Below, piece after piece: positions 43,825-54,461 of a stretch of 64,000 nucleotides of DNA (positions within the stretch are counted from its first letter, which is position 1; every line of letters begins with the position of its first letter). Location: the NCBI GenBank assembly GCA_951217055.1, contig OX578277.1:105284119-105348118 (forward strand), given 5' to 3'. Position numbers and translations under genes: made by a program. The DNA is from Gerris lacustris. Taxonomy: Eukaryota; Arthropoda; Insecta; Hemiptera; Gerridae. Under the pieces are notes generated by a model that saw only the letters and a program-made list of their open reading frames with translations, was not told the origin of the DNA and ran no database searches.

Positions 43825-44870
43825 TCAATAAATAATTTTTATCTCCAGTAGGGAGAAAAAGTTATGATTTTGAATTAGTTTAGGGGGACTAAAGTAAGTC
43901 TTTTCATGCCTGAGCTCAAAAAGTAGGGAGAAAAAGTAAAAGTAGGGGGAAAAAGTAAAGTATAGTAGAGTAAAAAGTAAAGTAAAGTAGAAGTAAAAGT
44001 AAAGTAGAGCAAAAAAAGTAAAGATTGCAACTTAATTATTTTATAAATAGTAGAAAATGAATGGCTAATGTAATGAAGTTGTTGAAATCAGGTTGGCAAC
44101 ACTTGCTTTTTCTACCATGACTATCTTTGTTTATAACCTGCATCTAAATAACCTTCTATTTGAGTTTAATTCCAATTTTTATGTGTTTTTTAATCATGAA
44201 AGAGGTGTAGTTCAATAACCAAACAACGTCTTCACACAAAAATTGTAATTGGAACAATTGACCGGTTTCGGCTGTTCTAAAGCAGCCTTCTTCAGATAAT
44301 CTTGAGGTTACTGGATTGACTTCAGGAGTACAAGTCACTTGTACTCCTGAAGTCAATCCAGTAACCTCAAGATTATCTGAAGAAGGCTGCTTTAGAACAG
44401 CCGAAACCGGTCAATTGTTCCAATTACAATTTTTGTGTGAAGACGTTGTTTGGTTATTGAACTACACCTCTTTCATGATGAGTCGCTATCACACATTGGA
44501 GAAAAACACAGTCGAGTGTTTTTTAATATTGAATCTCTTATATCTGCTATTAAAAGTGCTAATTCTTATTGTTATTTATTAAAATAATGAATAGAAACTG
44601 TGCAATGGACGAAAATGTGTATTTTATTTCTACTGGAGATAAAATATTGTATGTACCTCGTGAGTAAAGTGCCATTACTCCCCTCGCGATAATTATCACC
44701 CTCGGCTGCGCCTCGGGAGCTAACTAGAGTTATTCCCTCGGCTGCGCCTCGGGAATTAAAGAGTCTAATTCCCTCGGCTTCGCCTCGGGATTTAGGGAAC
44801 CAACTTTTTCGCAGGGAATAATGGCTTACTTTACTCCCTAGGTGCATAAATAACTATTATGTGAACACTT
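43825..44870 (-). repeat. Repeat M copy 2, with palindromic insertion and GC-rich hairpins
   Basis: The inverse of 28665-29290. Its left part has TATCTCCAGTAGGGAGAAAA and a degenerate AGTAAAGTAGAAGTAAAAGT stretch (43920-44030). The right part has three successive hairpins of consensus CCCTCGGCTKCGCCTCGGG (about 44699, 44728, 44771). Split at 44194 by a 321-bp insertion. Confidence 0.8.
44195..44515. mobile_element. 321-bp insertion with 12-bp TSD, mostly a perfect 143-bp-arm palindrome
   Basis: Flanked by GTGTTTTTTAAT at 44183-44194 and 44516-44527; the unfilled sequence is at about 29030-29055 (inverse). The arms 44193-44335 and 44337-44479 are exact inverses around C44336, so both strands encode the same 55-residue open stretch. 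A 36-bp non-palindromic tail follows (44480-44515). Each arm carries CTGAAGAAGGCTGC then CAGCCGAAACCGGTC. The 12-bp TSD implies target-primed insertion of RNA. Inverted pseudo-LTR copies are known for Penelope-like elements, a possible but unproven source. Confidence 0.85.
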
Positions 44871-45560
44871 AAGGAAAAAGTGGTAAAGTGTTTGCAAACA
44901 AGCTCCGGACCATTCCAGACTTTAGGAGGCCATCAGTAAAGGCAGCATCGCCATTCCAAGAAGAGTGTTGCAGGAAAATAGACAATTTTTCTCAATGGCT
45001 CATCGAGTGAGTTTGTCGCGAAAATCACTATATACCTGGAATTAAATTTTATACATAAATGTCAATGATTTATTGTTAGTTGATACCTCAGAGTAAGGAA
45101 GGGGTAGAGGGAACAATACTATAGAATCTGTCTCAAAAAGTGGTTCATTATGCTCCCCCCCCCCCCCCCCCCCCCCCCTATACTAAACCTCCCAAGCGGC
45201 AGTTTGGTGAAACAGTATCGATATCTCGATAAATACTCGAAATTTATCTGATATCAGCTTATAACAATAAGTGAAATTTTCTTAGGACATTTAATATTTT
45301 TATTTATAATACAGTTTTCTTTATAAATATGTACTTTAATGTTTTTAACCTTATTAATTATCTAATGGCAATAACGTCGGTAATAAACGGGTAACAGTTC
45401 CTAGATAACCAATAGCAATCTTCTTTGAGTGGAGTATCAAATAAATGCTAATAAAAATTGGCAATTCACATGTTCAGAAAATCATACCGTCATTCGAAAT
45501 CGGAAAATTAATTTTAGCCCTAAATTTAGGGAGGTTACCCTCCTCCTAATGGTATATTTA
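44871..45560. other. Interval with 24-base C run, no supported gene
   Basis: 44885-45010 reads open (GKVFANKLRTIPDFRRPSV) and looks faintly protein-like, but is unrecognised. C run at 45155-45178. Nothing else. Confidence 0.3.
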
Positions 45561-46265
45561 TTGGAACGAAGTTCCTTATGGTTCTGAAGCCCTGGAGTGA
45601 ATCCGAAAAAAACGACCAAAATCACCGTCACAAAATAACCGCCACAAAATCACCGTCACGGAAAATCCGTCACGAAATCTACAGATGACGATAACTTGAG
45701 TAAAAGCTCACCGAGTTCGATAAAATTTGGTACACATGTTCATTTTACCAATGCCCAGGCTGAGTTAGTCGGAAAACGTAAAACGTTATTCGCCCAAGCG
45801 TTCACGCGCAGCGCTCGCGTAAACGTAAGCTATAAAAGACGGGAAAAAGTGTTATTAAGGAAGCCTGTTACTTGACTTGTTTTGATTATTTTTGTTATAT
45901 ATGTCAAAAATGTCACTTTGTTTTGTGAAAAAATAAAATGAAGAGATATATTTTATAATATCTTAAATTAATAGGCCGGGTAGGTAGAAAACAGTCCTAT
46001 TTCAATCTAACATCCTCTAACAAACATACTCTTTAACTATAAACTCATCATGATCAACTTTTTTCTTATATTCAATATAATATATTTGTAGTAAGACGCT
46101 TGCTTTAATGATACAAATAATGCTTTTCTTTTAATTTTTCCTTAACTCTTGCAAGGTACAAACAGTTCGTTACTTTTAATTTTGTCTCTTTTCTAACTTC
46201 GCCATGTATAAGTAGTTAGCAATGTATACGTACTTAGCAGTGTAATTTTATAATTTATATTTATA
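45561..46265 (+). mobile_element. HL2 copy 3, opposite orientation, 3-prime end missing
   Basis: Head TTGGAACGAAGTTCCTTATG, then the inverse of the CGTGACGGTGATTTT repeats and the inverse of TTACGTTTACGCGAGCGYTG. It ends at TATAATTTATATTTATA, where the MITE at 46266 begins; the GGTGTC/GACACC hairpin is absent. Confidence 0.75.
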
Positions 46266-46635
46266 CCTTGTCCCGAATTTAAGCTTTCAATTTTCCACAT
46301 AAGTCTTAGAAGTCAACATTAATGACATAGAACTAGAGCGCTATACTGGAAATATAGAGGCCCGTGGTTCAAATCCCGGCACTGGAGTGTATTTTTCTCT
46401 GTCTGTTTCCCGTAGTTAATAATAATTATAATTTGATTTAAATTAAAATTTAATCTCTCCGTAGTATGAATACTACCAAAATCGTAAAATATGAATTTCT
46501 AATTGATTGTACTAGGTACAGGTACTAATTGGGTACTCTATAATTATAAGCGTTATTTCTCGGTTTAGTTCTATGTCATTAATGTTGACTTCTAAGACTT
46601 ATGTGGAAAATTGATAGCTTAAATTCGGGACAAGG
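46266..46635. mobile_element. TIR element with 70-bp arms enclosing a tRNA-like SINE
   Basis: Arms 46266-46335 (CCTTGTCCCGAATTTAAGC onwards) and 46566-46635 (inverse, two or three mismatches) are flanked by TA (46264-46265, 46636-46637). Between the arms is a 230-bp insert beginning with tRNA-like sequence. No ORF. Confidence 0.82.
46336..46450 (+). mobile_element. SINE G, tRNA-derived, 5-prime part missing
   Basis: GAGCGCTATACTGGAAATAT then GTGGTTCAAATCCCGGC (B-box/T-arm, 46364-46380) read like the anticodon-to-T-arm half of a tRNA, followed by the tail TATTTTTCTCTGTCTGTTTC and TAATAATAATTATAAT. The same tail is at 12390-12470. Confidence 0.6.
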
Positions 46636-46667
46636 TATCATTAACGTAAGAGAAACTCATTCTCCTG

Positions 46668-46695
46668 CGTAGCTTAGTTGGTAGAGCACTAACAA
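46668..46695 (+). other. Detached tRNA-like A-box head
   Basis: TGCGTAGCTTAGTTGGTAGA followed by GCACTAAC is an excellent tRNA D-arm/A-box (TAGCTYAGTTGGTAGAGCA). No T-arm follows within 100 bp. It complements SINE G in content but lies downstream of it. Confidence 0.5.
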
Positions 46696-47199
46696 ATGGA
46701 TTAAGTTTACACTGGATTAAGTACCTAAGCATGTACTTGTAAATGACATAGAGATTAGTACGACATGAATCGGACCGATCTTTTGAAATATCTACCTTTG
46801 TAAATTACCGAGAAGAAAAGACCTCTTATTAAAATAGAAATGGTGAACGTTACTTGAAGTACTAAAGAAATTATTAAGTTTTATTCAAGATTACATCTGT
46901 TTTATCCATATAAAACTTTGTTTATCAGCCAAAGACCTGACAGGCAGAAAGCTAAATTACCATGGAGTAAAACTTTTTCTTTCTTTCCACAAACTTTCGT
47001 TAAAATTCAAACAAAGTTAGTTGAACACAGCTAAAGAGATTTACAGATTACTGCTGCCTGAGTTGTAAACGAATCAGAGACAACGTTCTACTTCGTTTAG
47101 TGATTTATTCGAGAAAAGGTGATTTCGTATGATAATTTGTGCTAATTTAATAACAGAGATTAGACTGGTGTAGTAGTAGTAGTAGTCTAGTACTTCCTA

Positions 47200-47648
47200 C
47201 TAGAACGGGTAGGACGAACCACTTGTTCGAACCTTGCAATTAGGCCATCACTTAGGCCCTTTTTACGCCCCGTGGTGGAGAGTTCCAGTTACTTCACACA
47301 TCATACATTTGTACATTGTACCGCCGAAGCGAGTATGGTGTGGTCATTAGTAAGCTATATAAGCGTGCGTCAAAGCGTGGGGGAAGAGTCCCCATAAAGG
47401 GTGTCCCTCGCCCTGCTCCGTCCTCGAACCATAGATACAAATCACATCATCATGACGCGGATCGGACCCACATCAAAGAGTGGGGGAAGAGTCCCCATAA
47501 AGGGTGTCCCTCGCCCTGCACCGTCCGCGATTCATTGATGCAATTCAGAGTATCATGGCACGGGATCGAACCCACGACCTCGAGTTGCCTCGACTTAGTG
47601 ATAGCTGAGCGACCGCCCTAAGACGCTCGGCTACCCTGGCTCCCTCAC
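47200..47648 (-). mobile_element. SINE with a Leu/Ser-type tRNA-like head
   Basis: Minus-strand head GGTAGCCGAGCGTCTTAGGG (A-box; plus 47616-47637) and B-box GGGTTCGATCCCG (47561-47574) about 45 bp apart, the wider spacing of tRNAs with a long variable arm. The body has a direct duplication of GGGGGAAGAGTCCCCATAAA (about 47380 and 47482). It ends with sequence also found at 47712-48055. The 101-codon frame is a shadow. Confidence 0.75.
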
Positions 47649-47711
47649 ATTTGTAACAGAGAAAAAATTATACCATCCAACATTCGACTTTTTGCAATCA
47701 TCAATAATTAT

Positions 47712-48055
47712 AAAAGTGATCAATGGTAAGGACAAACCACTTGTTGGAACCTACCAATTACACCCTTATTGGTCCCATTTTTACTCGTCATCGATGTAGA
47801 GAGTTCCAGCCCCATACAATATACTCTACAATATACTGCCAAAGCGAGTATGTTGAGATCATTAGTGTCACTTCGTACAAAAAATAATTTCGTTCTCGAG
47901 AACGATCATTGGTCCCATTTTTACTATCCTCGTGGTAGAGAGTTCCAGCCCCATAATACATCATACCTCTGTACAATATACTGCCGAAGCGAGTATGTTG
48001 AGATCATTAGCGTCACTTCGTACAAAAAATAATTTCGTTCTCGAGAACGATCACA
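47712..48055 (-). repeat. Related SINE body with tandem duplication
   Basis: Two direct copies of about 143 bp (47768-47907 and 47908-48053), each ATTGGTCCCATTTTTACT, GTAGAGAGTTCCAGCCCCAT, GAGTATGTTGAGATCATTAG and TTCGTTCTCGAGAACGATCA. They match the body of the SINE at 47200-47400. No tRNA-like head. The overlapping 61-96-codon frames are shadows. Confidence 0.8.
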
Positions 48056-48077
48056 ATAGTTCAGCGGTTCCCAAACT

Positions 48078-48157
48078 GTACGGGTACGCGGGACCGTGTC
48101 CAGTGGCACGCGGGACCGTGTCCAGTGGTACGCGGGACCGTGTCCAGTGGTACGAGG
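48078..48157 (+). repeat. 22-bp tandem repeat, 3.4 copies
   Basis: Unit GTACGCGGGACCGTGTCCAG plus TG, three complete copies and a partial one (GTACGAGG). The unit contains GTGGTACGCG, typical of subterminal repeats in hAT elements with CAGYGGTTCCC ends. Confidence 0.85.
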
Positions 48158-48229
48158 CGCAAGAGTATTGGTTGTTGTTAAGGAGTGTATTCATCCCTCC
48201 TATACCTCAAAACCAAGTATAGAAACAGA

Positions 48230-48312
48230 CTGTCCTGCGTTGGGAAAGATTTACGTTTAAAACTCAGCCCCATCACGCCAGACATTGTTAGTTTGTGCCA
48301 ATTATTGCAAGC
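48230..48312 (+). pseudogene. Possible hAT transposase C-terminal scrap
   Basis: After a one-base shift the frame reads DLRLKLSPITPDIVSLCQLL, resembling the DLRxxLTxxxPDIxxLxxxKQ end of SCAND3/ZBED5-like hAT transposases. Only about 25 residues are recognisable. It lies within 250 bp of the left hAT-like terminus, which fits an internally deleted element. Confidence 0.4.
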
Positions 48313-48532
48313 ATGTACTTGTACATCCCGTTAACCTGCATGACCACATTATTTATTCGGGCGTATTGTTTCATTATGTTCTTTATCAATGTTTTTTTAA
48401 TAGAATGTTTATTAAATATTTTATGTTCTATTTATATTATTTTATGTAATTTGATGTTCTTTCATGATTTTTTTTTTTTTAAATACAATTTTTATTTAGT
48501 CCTTTCTATTTTATCAATCATCCTGTTTGTTG

Positions 48533-48649
48533 ACATGTTTCACACTGATGATCTCATCGAGTAGATGAGTAAAGTGGCCGGATAACCCCCGACCTGAAAT
48601 AACTCTGGCAGTTGATCGGGACTAAAACCCAAAAGAAAAAAGAAAACAA
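48533..48649 (+). mobile_element. SINE F copy 1, head missing
   Basis: Matches the body of 60316-60490: ACATGTTTCACACTGATGAT, GATGAGTAAAGTGGCCGGAT, CGGGACTAAAACCCAAAAG and an A-rich tail. Confidence 0.8.
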
Positions 48650-49260
48650 TCATCCTCAAACACCTACTCTCTATCCAGGGGATTGAAGGTAAAAAAAAAA
48701 ATGATACAGTACTCTGGTCTGGTACAACTTAAATTTAAAAAAAAAATCCCGTCAAGTACTTGCCACTTAGTTTCTAGAGAAGAAAAGGGTTTCTTCGGTC
48801 ATAAAACTTATATATAATATTTTTATTATTTTTTAAACTAAAATATGTATAGAAATGAGTATCTTATGCACTTATTTCGTTCTTTTGATACCCAACTTAA
48901 AAATTACAAAAAATATAAAATATTGCGATCAAATCGTAATTGATCGCTGATAGCAGAAAGTTTTGTTTTTGGGCAAAAAAGTTTAATTTGTATAACAAAT
49001 TTCAAATCTCTAGCTACAGTAGGCCGGGGAATATACTCCAAGATGCACCGGACGAACTACCCAAAACATAAGGGTTTCTAGGATGACCTCGAAACCCTAA
49101 AGATGTGATATGCCTACCCTTTTTATATTAATGATTAGCCCAAATTGTTTAACCTTTAAAACTCAAAATGTTTCCGGAGGAAGGCACCCTTTCTTCTGTG
49201 AAAACGCCCTGGTTGTTCCTGTATGTTTATACAGTATGTTCCTGTACAGTTTATACTGTA

Positions 49261-49299
49261 CAAGCATTCGCCCCGCGCTTCGCGCGGGGTTCATGCTTG
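49261..49299. repeat. GC-rich hairpin
   Basis: CAAGCATTCGCCCCGCGC, loop TTC, GCGCGGGGTTCATGCTTG: an 18-bp stem with a small internal bulge in otherwise AT-rich DNA. The right flank (TTCATGCTTGCAATCAGTGG) resembles 50660-50690 (TTCATGCTAGGAATCGCTGG), suggesting a repeat terminus. Confidence 0.8.
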
Positions 49300-49544
49300 C
49301 AATCAGTGGCTGTATATTATTACTATTTTATATCTATTACTATCATATTGGTTAATTGATTAGGCCATTTCATTGAACATAATACTTTATACTTCATTAT
49401 TTGTTTAGCTTAATATAGAAAATGAAAATGGCTTAAATATTAAAATAAAATAAATTATTAGAAAATGGGTCCTCCCACAATATCGCAGGACTTTTTCCAA
49501 AATGATTATAAAATAAGGATAAAATTTAACTCCGCCTTTTCCGG

Positions 49545-49563
49545 CGAGGAATTTCCTCGCCAA
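49545..49563. repeat. Short palindrome
   Basis: GGCGAGGAATTTCCTCGCC, arms of 9 bp around one T, inside the slightly larger CCGCCTTTTCC...GGAGG frame. Possible terminator-like or element-end hairpin; function unknown. Confidence 0.5.
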
Positions 49564-50975
49564 CCGGAGGAAACATATAGCTAGGCCATACCTAAAACTA
49601 TAATGTAATTACACAAAATACTTTAACTATGTAGTAATGGATAGTAAAGAATGTTCCGTGTATAAGCAATTCCATCTGTAACCCTCTCACATGGTACCAA
49701 AACTTGAATGAAGAAGCTACTTCTTACTATGACGTAAAATTGGCCGGGGCTAAAGACATTTATCTGAGATCCACACCAATAAAAGATAATGTTTGACCCT
49801 GGGATTTATTTCTAATGAACTCTGATAATATACAACAAAGATGGTTTTCTAACTTTAATAAAATATTAAGATACATATAAGAGATATACCTTAAAATATT
49901 AGAGATATTGCTAAAAAAAGTTATAAGTACTTCAGGAGGATACACCAAATCAATAAGGTCATTTAAATCTGTTACGTATGCAACTCTGTGAGAGGTGTTA
50001 ATTCGCAACTTTTATGTCTCACTCTTTTTAAGATTGAGCCATCATCTTTAATTTTTTTATTACTTTATTTTTTATTTGCTAAATAAACTAAAACGTGTAA
50101 AATAAATATATTTACTACTCTACAATCAAACACATTTTCTTTTACACTATACAGAAATATGCAAATATTTTACTAAGATCTCACATAAGCACGCTATAAG
50201 TACTTTCCAACATGGATCAAACTCAAATATAAATCTCTAATTAATTAACTACAGCTAATAATGTTTACACCGATAGGTAATGAAAACCATTTTCTGACCC
50301 AAACCATATATTGAGTGACACATACATTTATGTAATTTAAAAAATATTAAAATATCCTGCAGAAGGTTACAACCTAAAATAACCTTCTAATATATGTGTT
50401 ACGTGTATAAGAAATATTTAATTCTTTATATTTGCAAAAATTCTTCCACATTATTTTTTCTGATGTTAAATAAAGCGTATATATACAAATTTTCTTTGAA
50501 ATTGGTTCATTTTTGGGGAAAACGAATTTCAAAAGGATCAAATTCAGGCCGGAAAAATTGACCCGAAATTTTGGTTGACAACACCCAATATGATTTGTAT
50601 AGTTGGAAAGCGGTAATTTTTCTGAGAAAAAGCAGTAGAATCGATTGTCGTAACCGTGAGGTTCATGCTAGGAATCGCTGGCTGTGTCACAGTGTTAATA
50701 TATTTGAGTAAACTGTAGGTCCTGTCATGAAATAAATTTCATTATATTTGATTAGTTTTATTACAGAATAATAAAAATAAACATAGAACCTTTGTCAATT
50801 TATTTTATTATTTATTAGTAATCGAGATTAATTGAAACATAAGTAGTTAAAGTCAAGGAGAAATAATAATTCTATATATAAATTTAGCTACATCATATAT
50901 AAAAATGAAAACAATGTCGTCGAAATAATTTGCCATACACACAACTAAACTATAAATTGCCCTAAATAAACTTAA

Positions 50976-51415
50976 ACATTCATTTAAATAAAGTAAAACG
51001 TTCATTTAAATAAACTGAAATATATCAACTTAATATAGATTTTAACAAACTATAAATCAGTTCATTCTAGTAATCATAATATTATGATAATAAAACAATT
51101 AAAAAAAAGTGAAACATTTATTATACGTAGTTATGATGGATGGTGAGTTGTATAAGAAGATACTAAACTCAGAAGTTATTTCATTAGTGAAGAGACTTTT
51201 CGACTCAATAAAAAAGTAAAACATTTATTTAAATAAAGTAAAAAAATCATTTAAATAAACATAAAAATTCATTTAAATAATGTAAAAAAATCATTTAAAT
51301 AAACAAACATTCATTTAAATAAAAAAACATAAATTTAAATAAAGTAAAATATTCATTAAAATAATGTAAATAATTCATTTAAATAAACTAAAATATTCAT
51401 TTAAATAAATTAAAA
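50976..51415 (+). repeat. AT-only minisatellite (ATTCATTTAAATAAA type)
   Basis: About a dozen irregular copies of a 20-24-bp unit close to ATTCATTTAAATAAAGTAAA, dense at 51218-51412 with two early copies at 50976-51014. Each unit has the palindrome ATTTAAAT. Period and copy number by eye. Confidence 0.8.
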
Positions 51416-51499
51416 CATTTTCTTATGATAGAATTTAACAACCTATTAAAAACAATTCTAGTAACAATAATATGGTAATAAAAACAATTAAATAAATAA

Positions 51500-52330
51500 G
51501 AATAAAATTATACCTTAATAAATGTCGGTAGTATAACAAAAGATGTCCGGAGTAGAGGTGCCCGTCACGGCTAGACACGTAAGACTGATGAAGTCAGGGA
51601 GACTGACGGAGACAGAGAGGGGGCATTTGTTTACAAAGTGTGTTTTCGCGGAAACTAATGTATTTATTATCTTCTACCTAGCGAACAACATACTTTATTA
51701 TTCAATATTTGTTTATATTTATTTATTCTTGTTTTTAACTATAACATAATAATAAAAATAAGCTTATAAAAATGATAATATATTAAAAACGTAAACATGA
51801 CGTTATTTACGGTATTTTAAATTCGTTATTTCTCTATAAATATTCATTTTTCTCGACAAAAAAGACAGATAATTTAAAAAATAAATACTCGTTTTAAAGA
51901 GCATTAGTGTGGGGTTTAAATACCCCAAACGAAAATTAAATCGGTCAATAACCGTAAACGCTAGGAGAGTTCAAAGTCAAAAAAATTACTAAAAATTATC
52001 AAATTTACTCGATTTAAGGTAGAACCGTTGGTCGTACGACAAAAAGTCATATGACCAAAATTGTAGATCTTTCAAAATCAGTTACCGCTGGTGCTATCCG
52101 CTTTTCGATAGGGCTTACCGTTTAGCCGCAACAGCCCTTTAAAGAAACCCTTCAATTCGCGTCCACCGTTTTTATTTTTTTAAGGGGGGTAAAAATAATT
52201 TTTTTCGACTTTTCAGATTTTTCTAGTCGGTTTGGGCCGATTCGGGACCAAACGCAAAAAACCGCGAGTCTCTAGGTGGTCTGGAAGTGCCCAAACATTT
52301 TGATAACCCGATCAGCTGATTAGCCACTTT
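51500..52330 (-). repeat. Diverged HL4-like region
   Basis: The inverse of parts of HL4: GTAGAACCGTTGGTCGTACG against the CGTAGGACCATCCCTTCTACC block, GACAAAAAGTCATATGACCA, GTGCTATCCGCTTTTCGATA, and AAATGTCGGTAG matching 25423-25434 inverted. Ends not preserved. Confidence 0.55.
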
Positions 52331-52539
52331 ATATATATTATGTTTATACCACTGGTGTTTATCTATCAGTGGTACGTGAAAAAGTCAAGACATATTAAGT
52401 GGTACGCCATCAAAAAAGTTTGGGAACCCTTGGTCTAGTTAACCTATCATCCGAATTATAATAAAATCAGACGAGTAATATTTAGATCTTTTGGTTCACA
52501 AAATTAATGAACACGCCGATATACTGACAGATACTGATG

Positions 52540-52690
52540 CACGAGACCAAAACAGTTCCCTTTTATCTGATACGGATTTCATCTTGGAATTTTTGGAATT
52601 TGGAAACATCAAACATTTTCACTCTTTTAGAACGATCATCACATCGCTTCCGTTACATTCGGTAAGTTCTAAGAACTACAAGAGAAATCG
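52540..52690 (-). repeat. Repeat C head remnant
   Basis: ACGGATTTCATCTTGGAATT and TCGCTTCCGTTACATTCGGT correspond to 16890-17000 in the same orientation. Confidence 0.5.
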
Positions 52691-53440
52691 GATTACATTG
52701 GATTCTTATGTAAACTGACTGACAATAAAAGGTTTTAGATTGAATTTAAAATGAGAAAGCTTTGGAACCCCAAATGATTATCATCTGAACTCAATCTATT
52801 TTAAAATTACGGATTCAGTTGAGAGTAGAAAATTCTTACTCTAGGGTAAAAGTTTTTATTAAATCGAAAGTTCTACCTTGGTTGCATACCAACCGTGTTT
52901 TACAGGAAATAAAAGGTTAACCTTTCTTATCACCATGAAAACTCTTCACAGGACGTAAGAATCCGTTCTTGTGATACCAAATGGAATTACAAATTTCACG
53001 CTTAAGTTTCAACAATCTTAACTTAGATTTTTCTGTCGGTAATTAACCATATCTAATCAATTTATAACTTTTACATTAAAATTATCTTATACATCTCTTT
53101 TGTTTTCATCATCTAGTCTTACATTCTTTCAGCAATTTTAACATTAATAACTTTAAATGCATTATGAATTCAAGCTTTTTTCAAGCAAGCATAATTTAAG
53201 AAACGTGTTCTGCAATTAATTCTGCTTATAATTTGTAGGAATCGTGTAGCTCTATTAATTGCAGCGAGCTTATAGTAATAAATATGAATTGAATATTAAA
53301 AAAATAGATGAGTATGATTGTCATAGAGAGCCTAGTAGTGGGGGAGCCACTCTGCATTCTTACTATTCCACTAAATACAAGCTTCGGGCATCTCCTTTTT
53401 AACTATTATAAAGGGCATTACTTCACTACACTATAACTTC
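52691..53440. other. AT-rich interval, nothing recognised
   Basis: No ORF over 60 codons and no repeat match seen. Confidence 0.35.
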
Positions 53441-53910
53441 TCATTGTATTAGATTGAAATATTACTGGCCTGCTTCAATTGTACTTTAGACGATGTATAT
53501 GAAATTTTATTAAAATCGTTACGTTAGAACGTAAGATATCGGTAAAATCGTTGTTTTCTCTATTTTAAACTTTTAGGTCTGCATTAATAGTTTTAACGAT
53601 CTTTATCACTCCATAGCAGTGTCACTATTGGTTTTATTAAAAAAATGTATTAGTAAAAAAAAATGTTTCTCATCGAACAAGTGATAATAGATTATTTTCC
53701 CGTCCTGTTATTCCAATTTTACATTTGAAGGTCACGTTTACGCAAGCGTTACGCGTGAACTCTTAGACGAATAACACTGCCCAAAAAACTTAGCCTGAGC
53801 ATTAGTGAAAGGAACACAAATACCAAATTTCAACCAAATCGTTCAACTTTTACTTAAGTTATCGTCAGATATGTAAACGGTACACACAGACAGACAGACA
53901 GACAGATAAG
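53440..53910 (-). repeat. HL2 copy 4, degenerate internal piece
   Basis: Shares TGCTTCAATTGTACTTTAGA, ACGTTAGAACGTAAGATATC, ATAGCAGTGTC and CGTTTACGCAAGCGTTACGC with HL2 copies 1-2. Ends in a (CAGA)n tract (53888-53906). Termini missing. Confidence 0.7.
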
Positions 53911-54333
53911 AAGCATATTTTGTTGATTGTAAGAAGCTCACTTCAATTATATTTTCACATCACTGATGGAATATATTTAAGCTCAATAAACGAAAGTTCG
54001 GATAAAAGAAATGATAATATGTAAAAAAAAAAATAAAGGACTTTCTAATTTAACCTAAAATAAATATTGATAATGATAAGCGGTTGATATCAAAGTGCCG
54101 GTTACCTTGTATCAGTGTTTTCCGTTTTAAATTTACAAATTTCAGCAGCAGTTTGAAATCCATATTTCACTTCCACTCATAATTTATTTATATACGAAAC
54201 ATTGTTGACTCACGTGTTTGAATACAAATTGAATACAGCTTTCAATATTATTTTCCGGTTTATTCAGAGCTTTTAAAAGCGAAAGTTTATTTACAACCAA
54301 AAATGTATTTTAGTGATTGTAATACATGGGGTC

Positions 54334-54420
54334 AGGGTTCGATTCCCATCTCCAGCTGGTTGGGTGACATACGCTTGGTGTTTGCCGAGCATCCATATAA
54401 ATAGTTTGCTACATAAAATA
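54334..54420 (+). mobile_element. tRNA-derived SINE fragment
   Basis: CAGGGTTCGATTCCCATCTC is a clear B-box/T-arm, followed by CAGCTGGTTGGGTGACATAC and GTTTGCCGAGCATCC. The A-box half is missing. Confidence 0.5.
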
Positions 54421-54461
54421 TAAAGTTAAACTTTTTTCTATCAACTTTGTTCGTACTCTAA

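Larger units (their letters stand above)
48062..52432. mobile_element. Old hAT-like unit, 4.4 kb with nested insertions
   Basis: Left CAGCGGTTCCCAAACTGT and right AAAAGTTTGGGAACCCTTG are inverse hAT-type termini. Flanks CAATAGTT and GTCTAGTT match at 5 of 8. Both subterminal zones repeat GTGGTACG (48079-48160; 52370-52412). At 48230-48312 the plus strand reads like a hAT C-terminus. Much of the interior is later repeats (SINE 48533-48649, AT-rich minisatellite). Whether both termini belong to one element is an inference. Confidence 0.5.

Noticed and set aside
44340..44420. Hammerhead ribozyme-like core CTGAAGA...GCCGAAAC in the palindrome arms
   Set aside because: The CTGANGA and GAAA boxes and a GTC site occur in order, but an extra A separates the core from stem II and no good stem I was found. 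Not called without covariance-model support.
44316..44582. Two proteins with identical N-terminal 54 residues on opposite strands
   Set aside because: They are the two readings of one perfect palindrome, not a duplicated gene.
46664..46740. tRNA gene suggested by TAGCTTAGTTGGTAGAGCA
   Set aside because: No anticodon stem, T-arm or acceptor pairing follows; only an A-box head remains.
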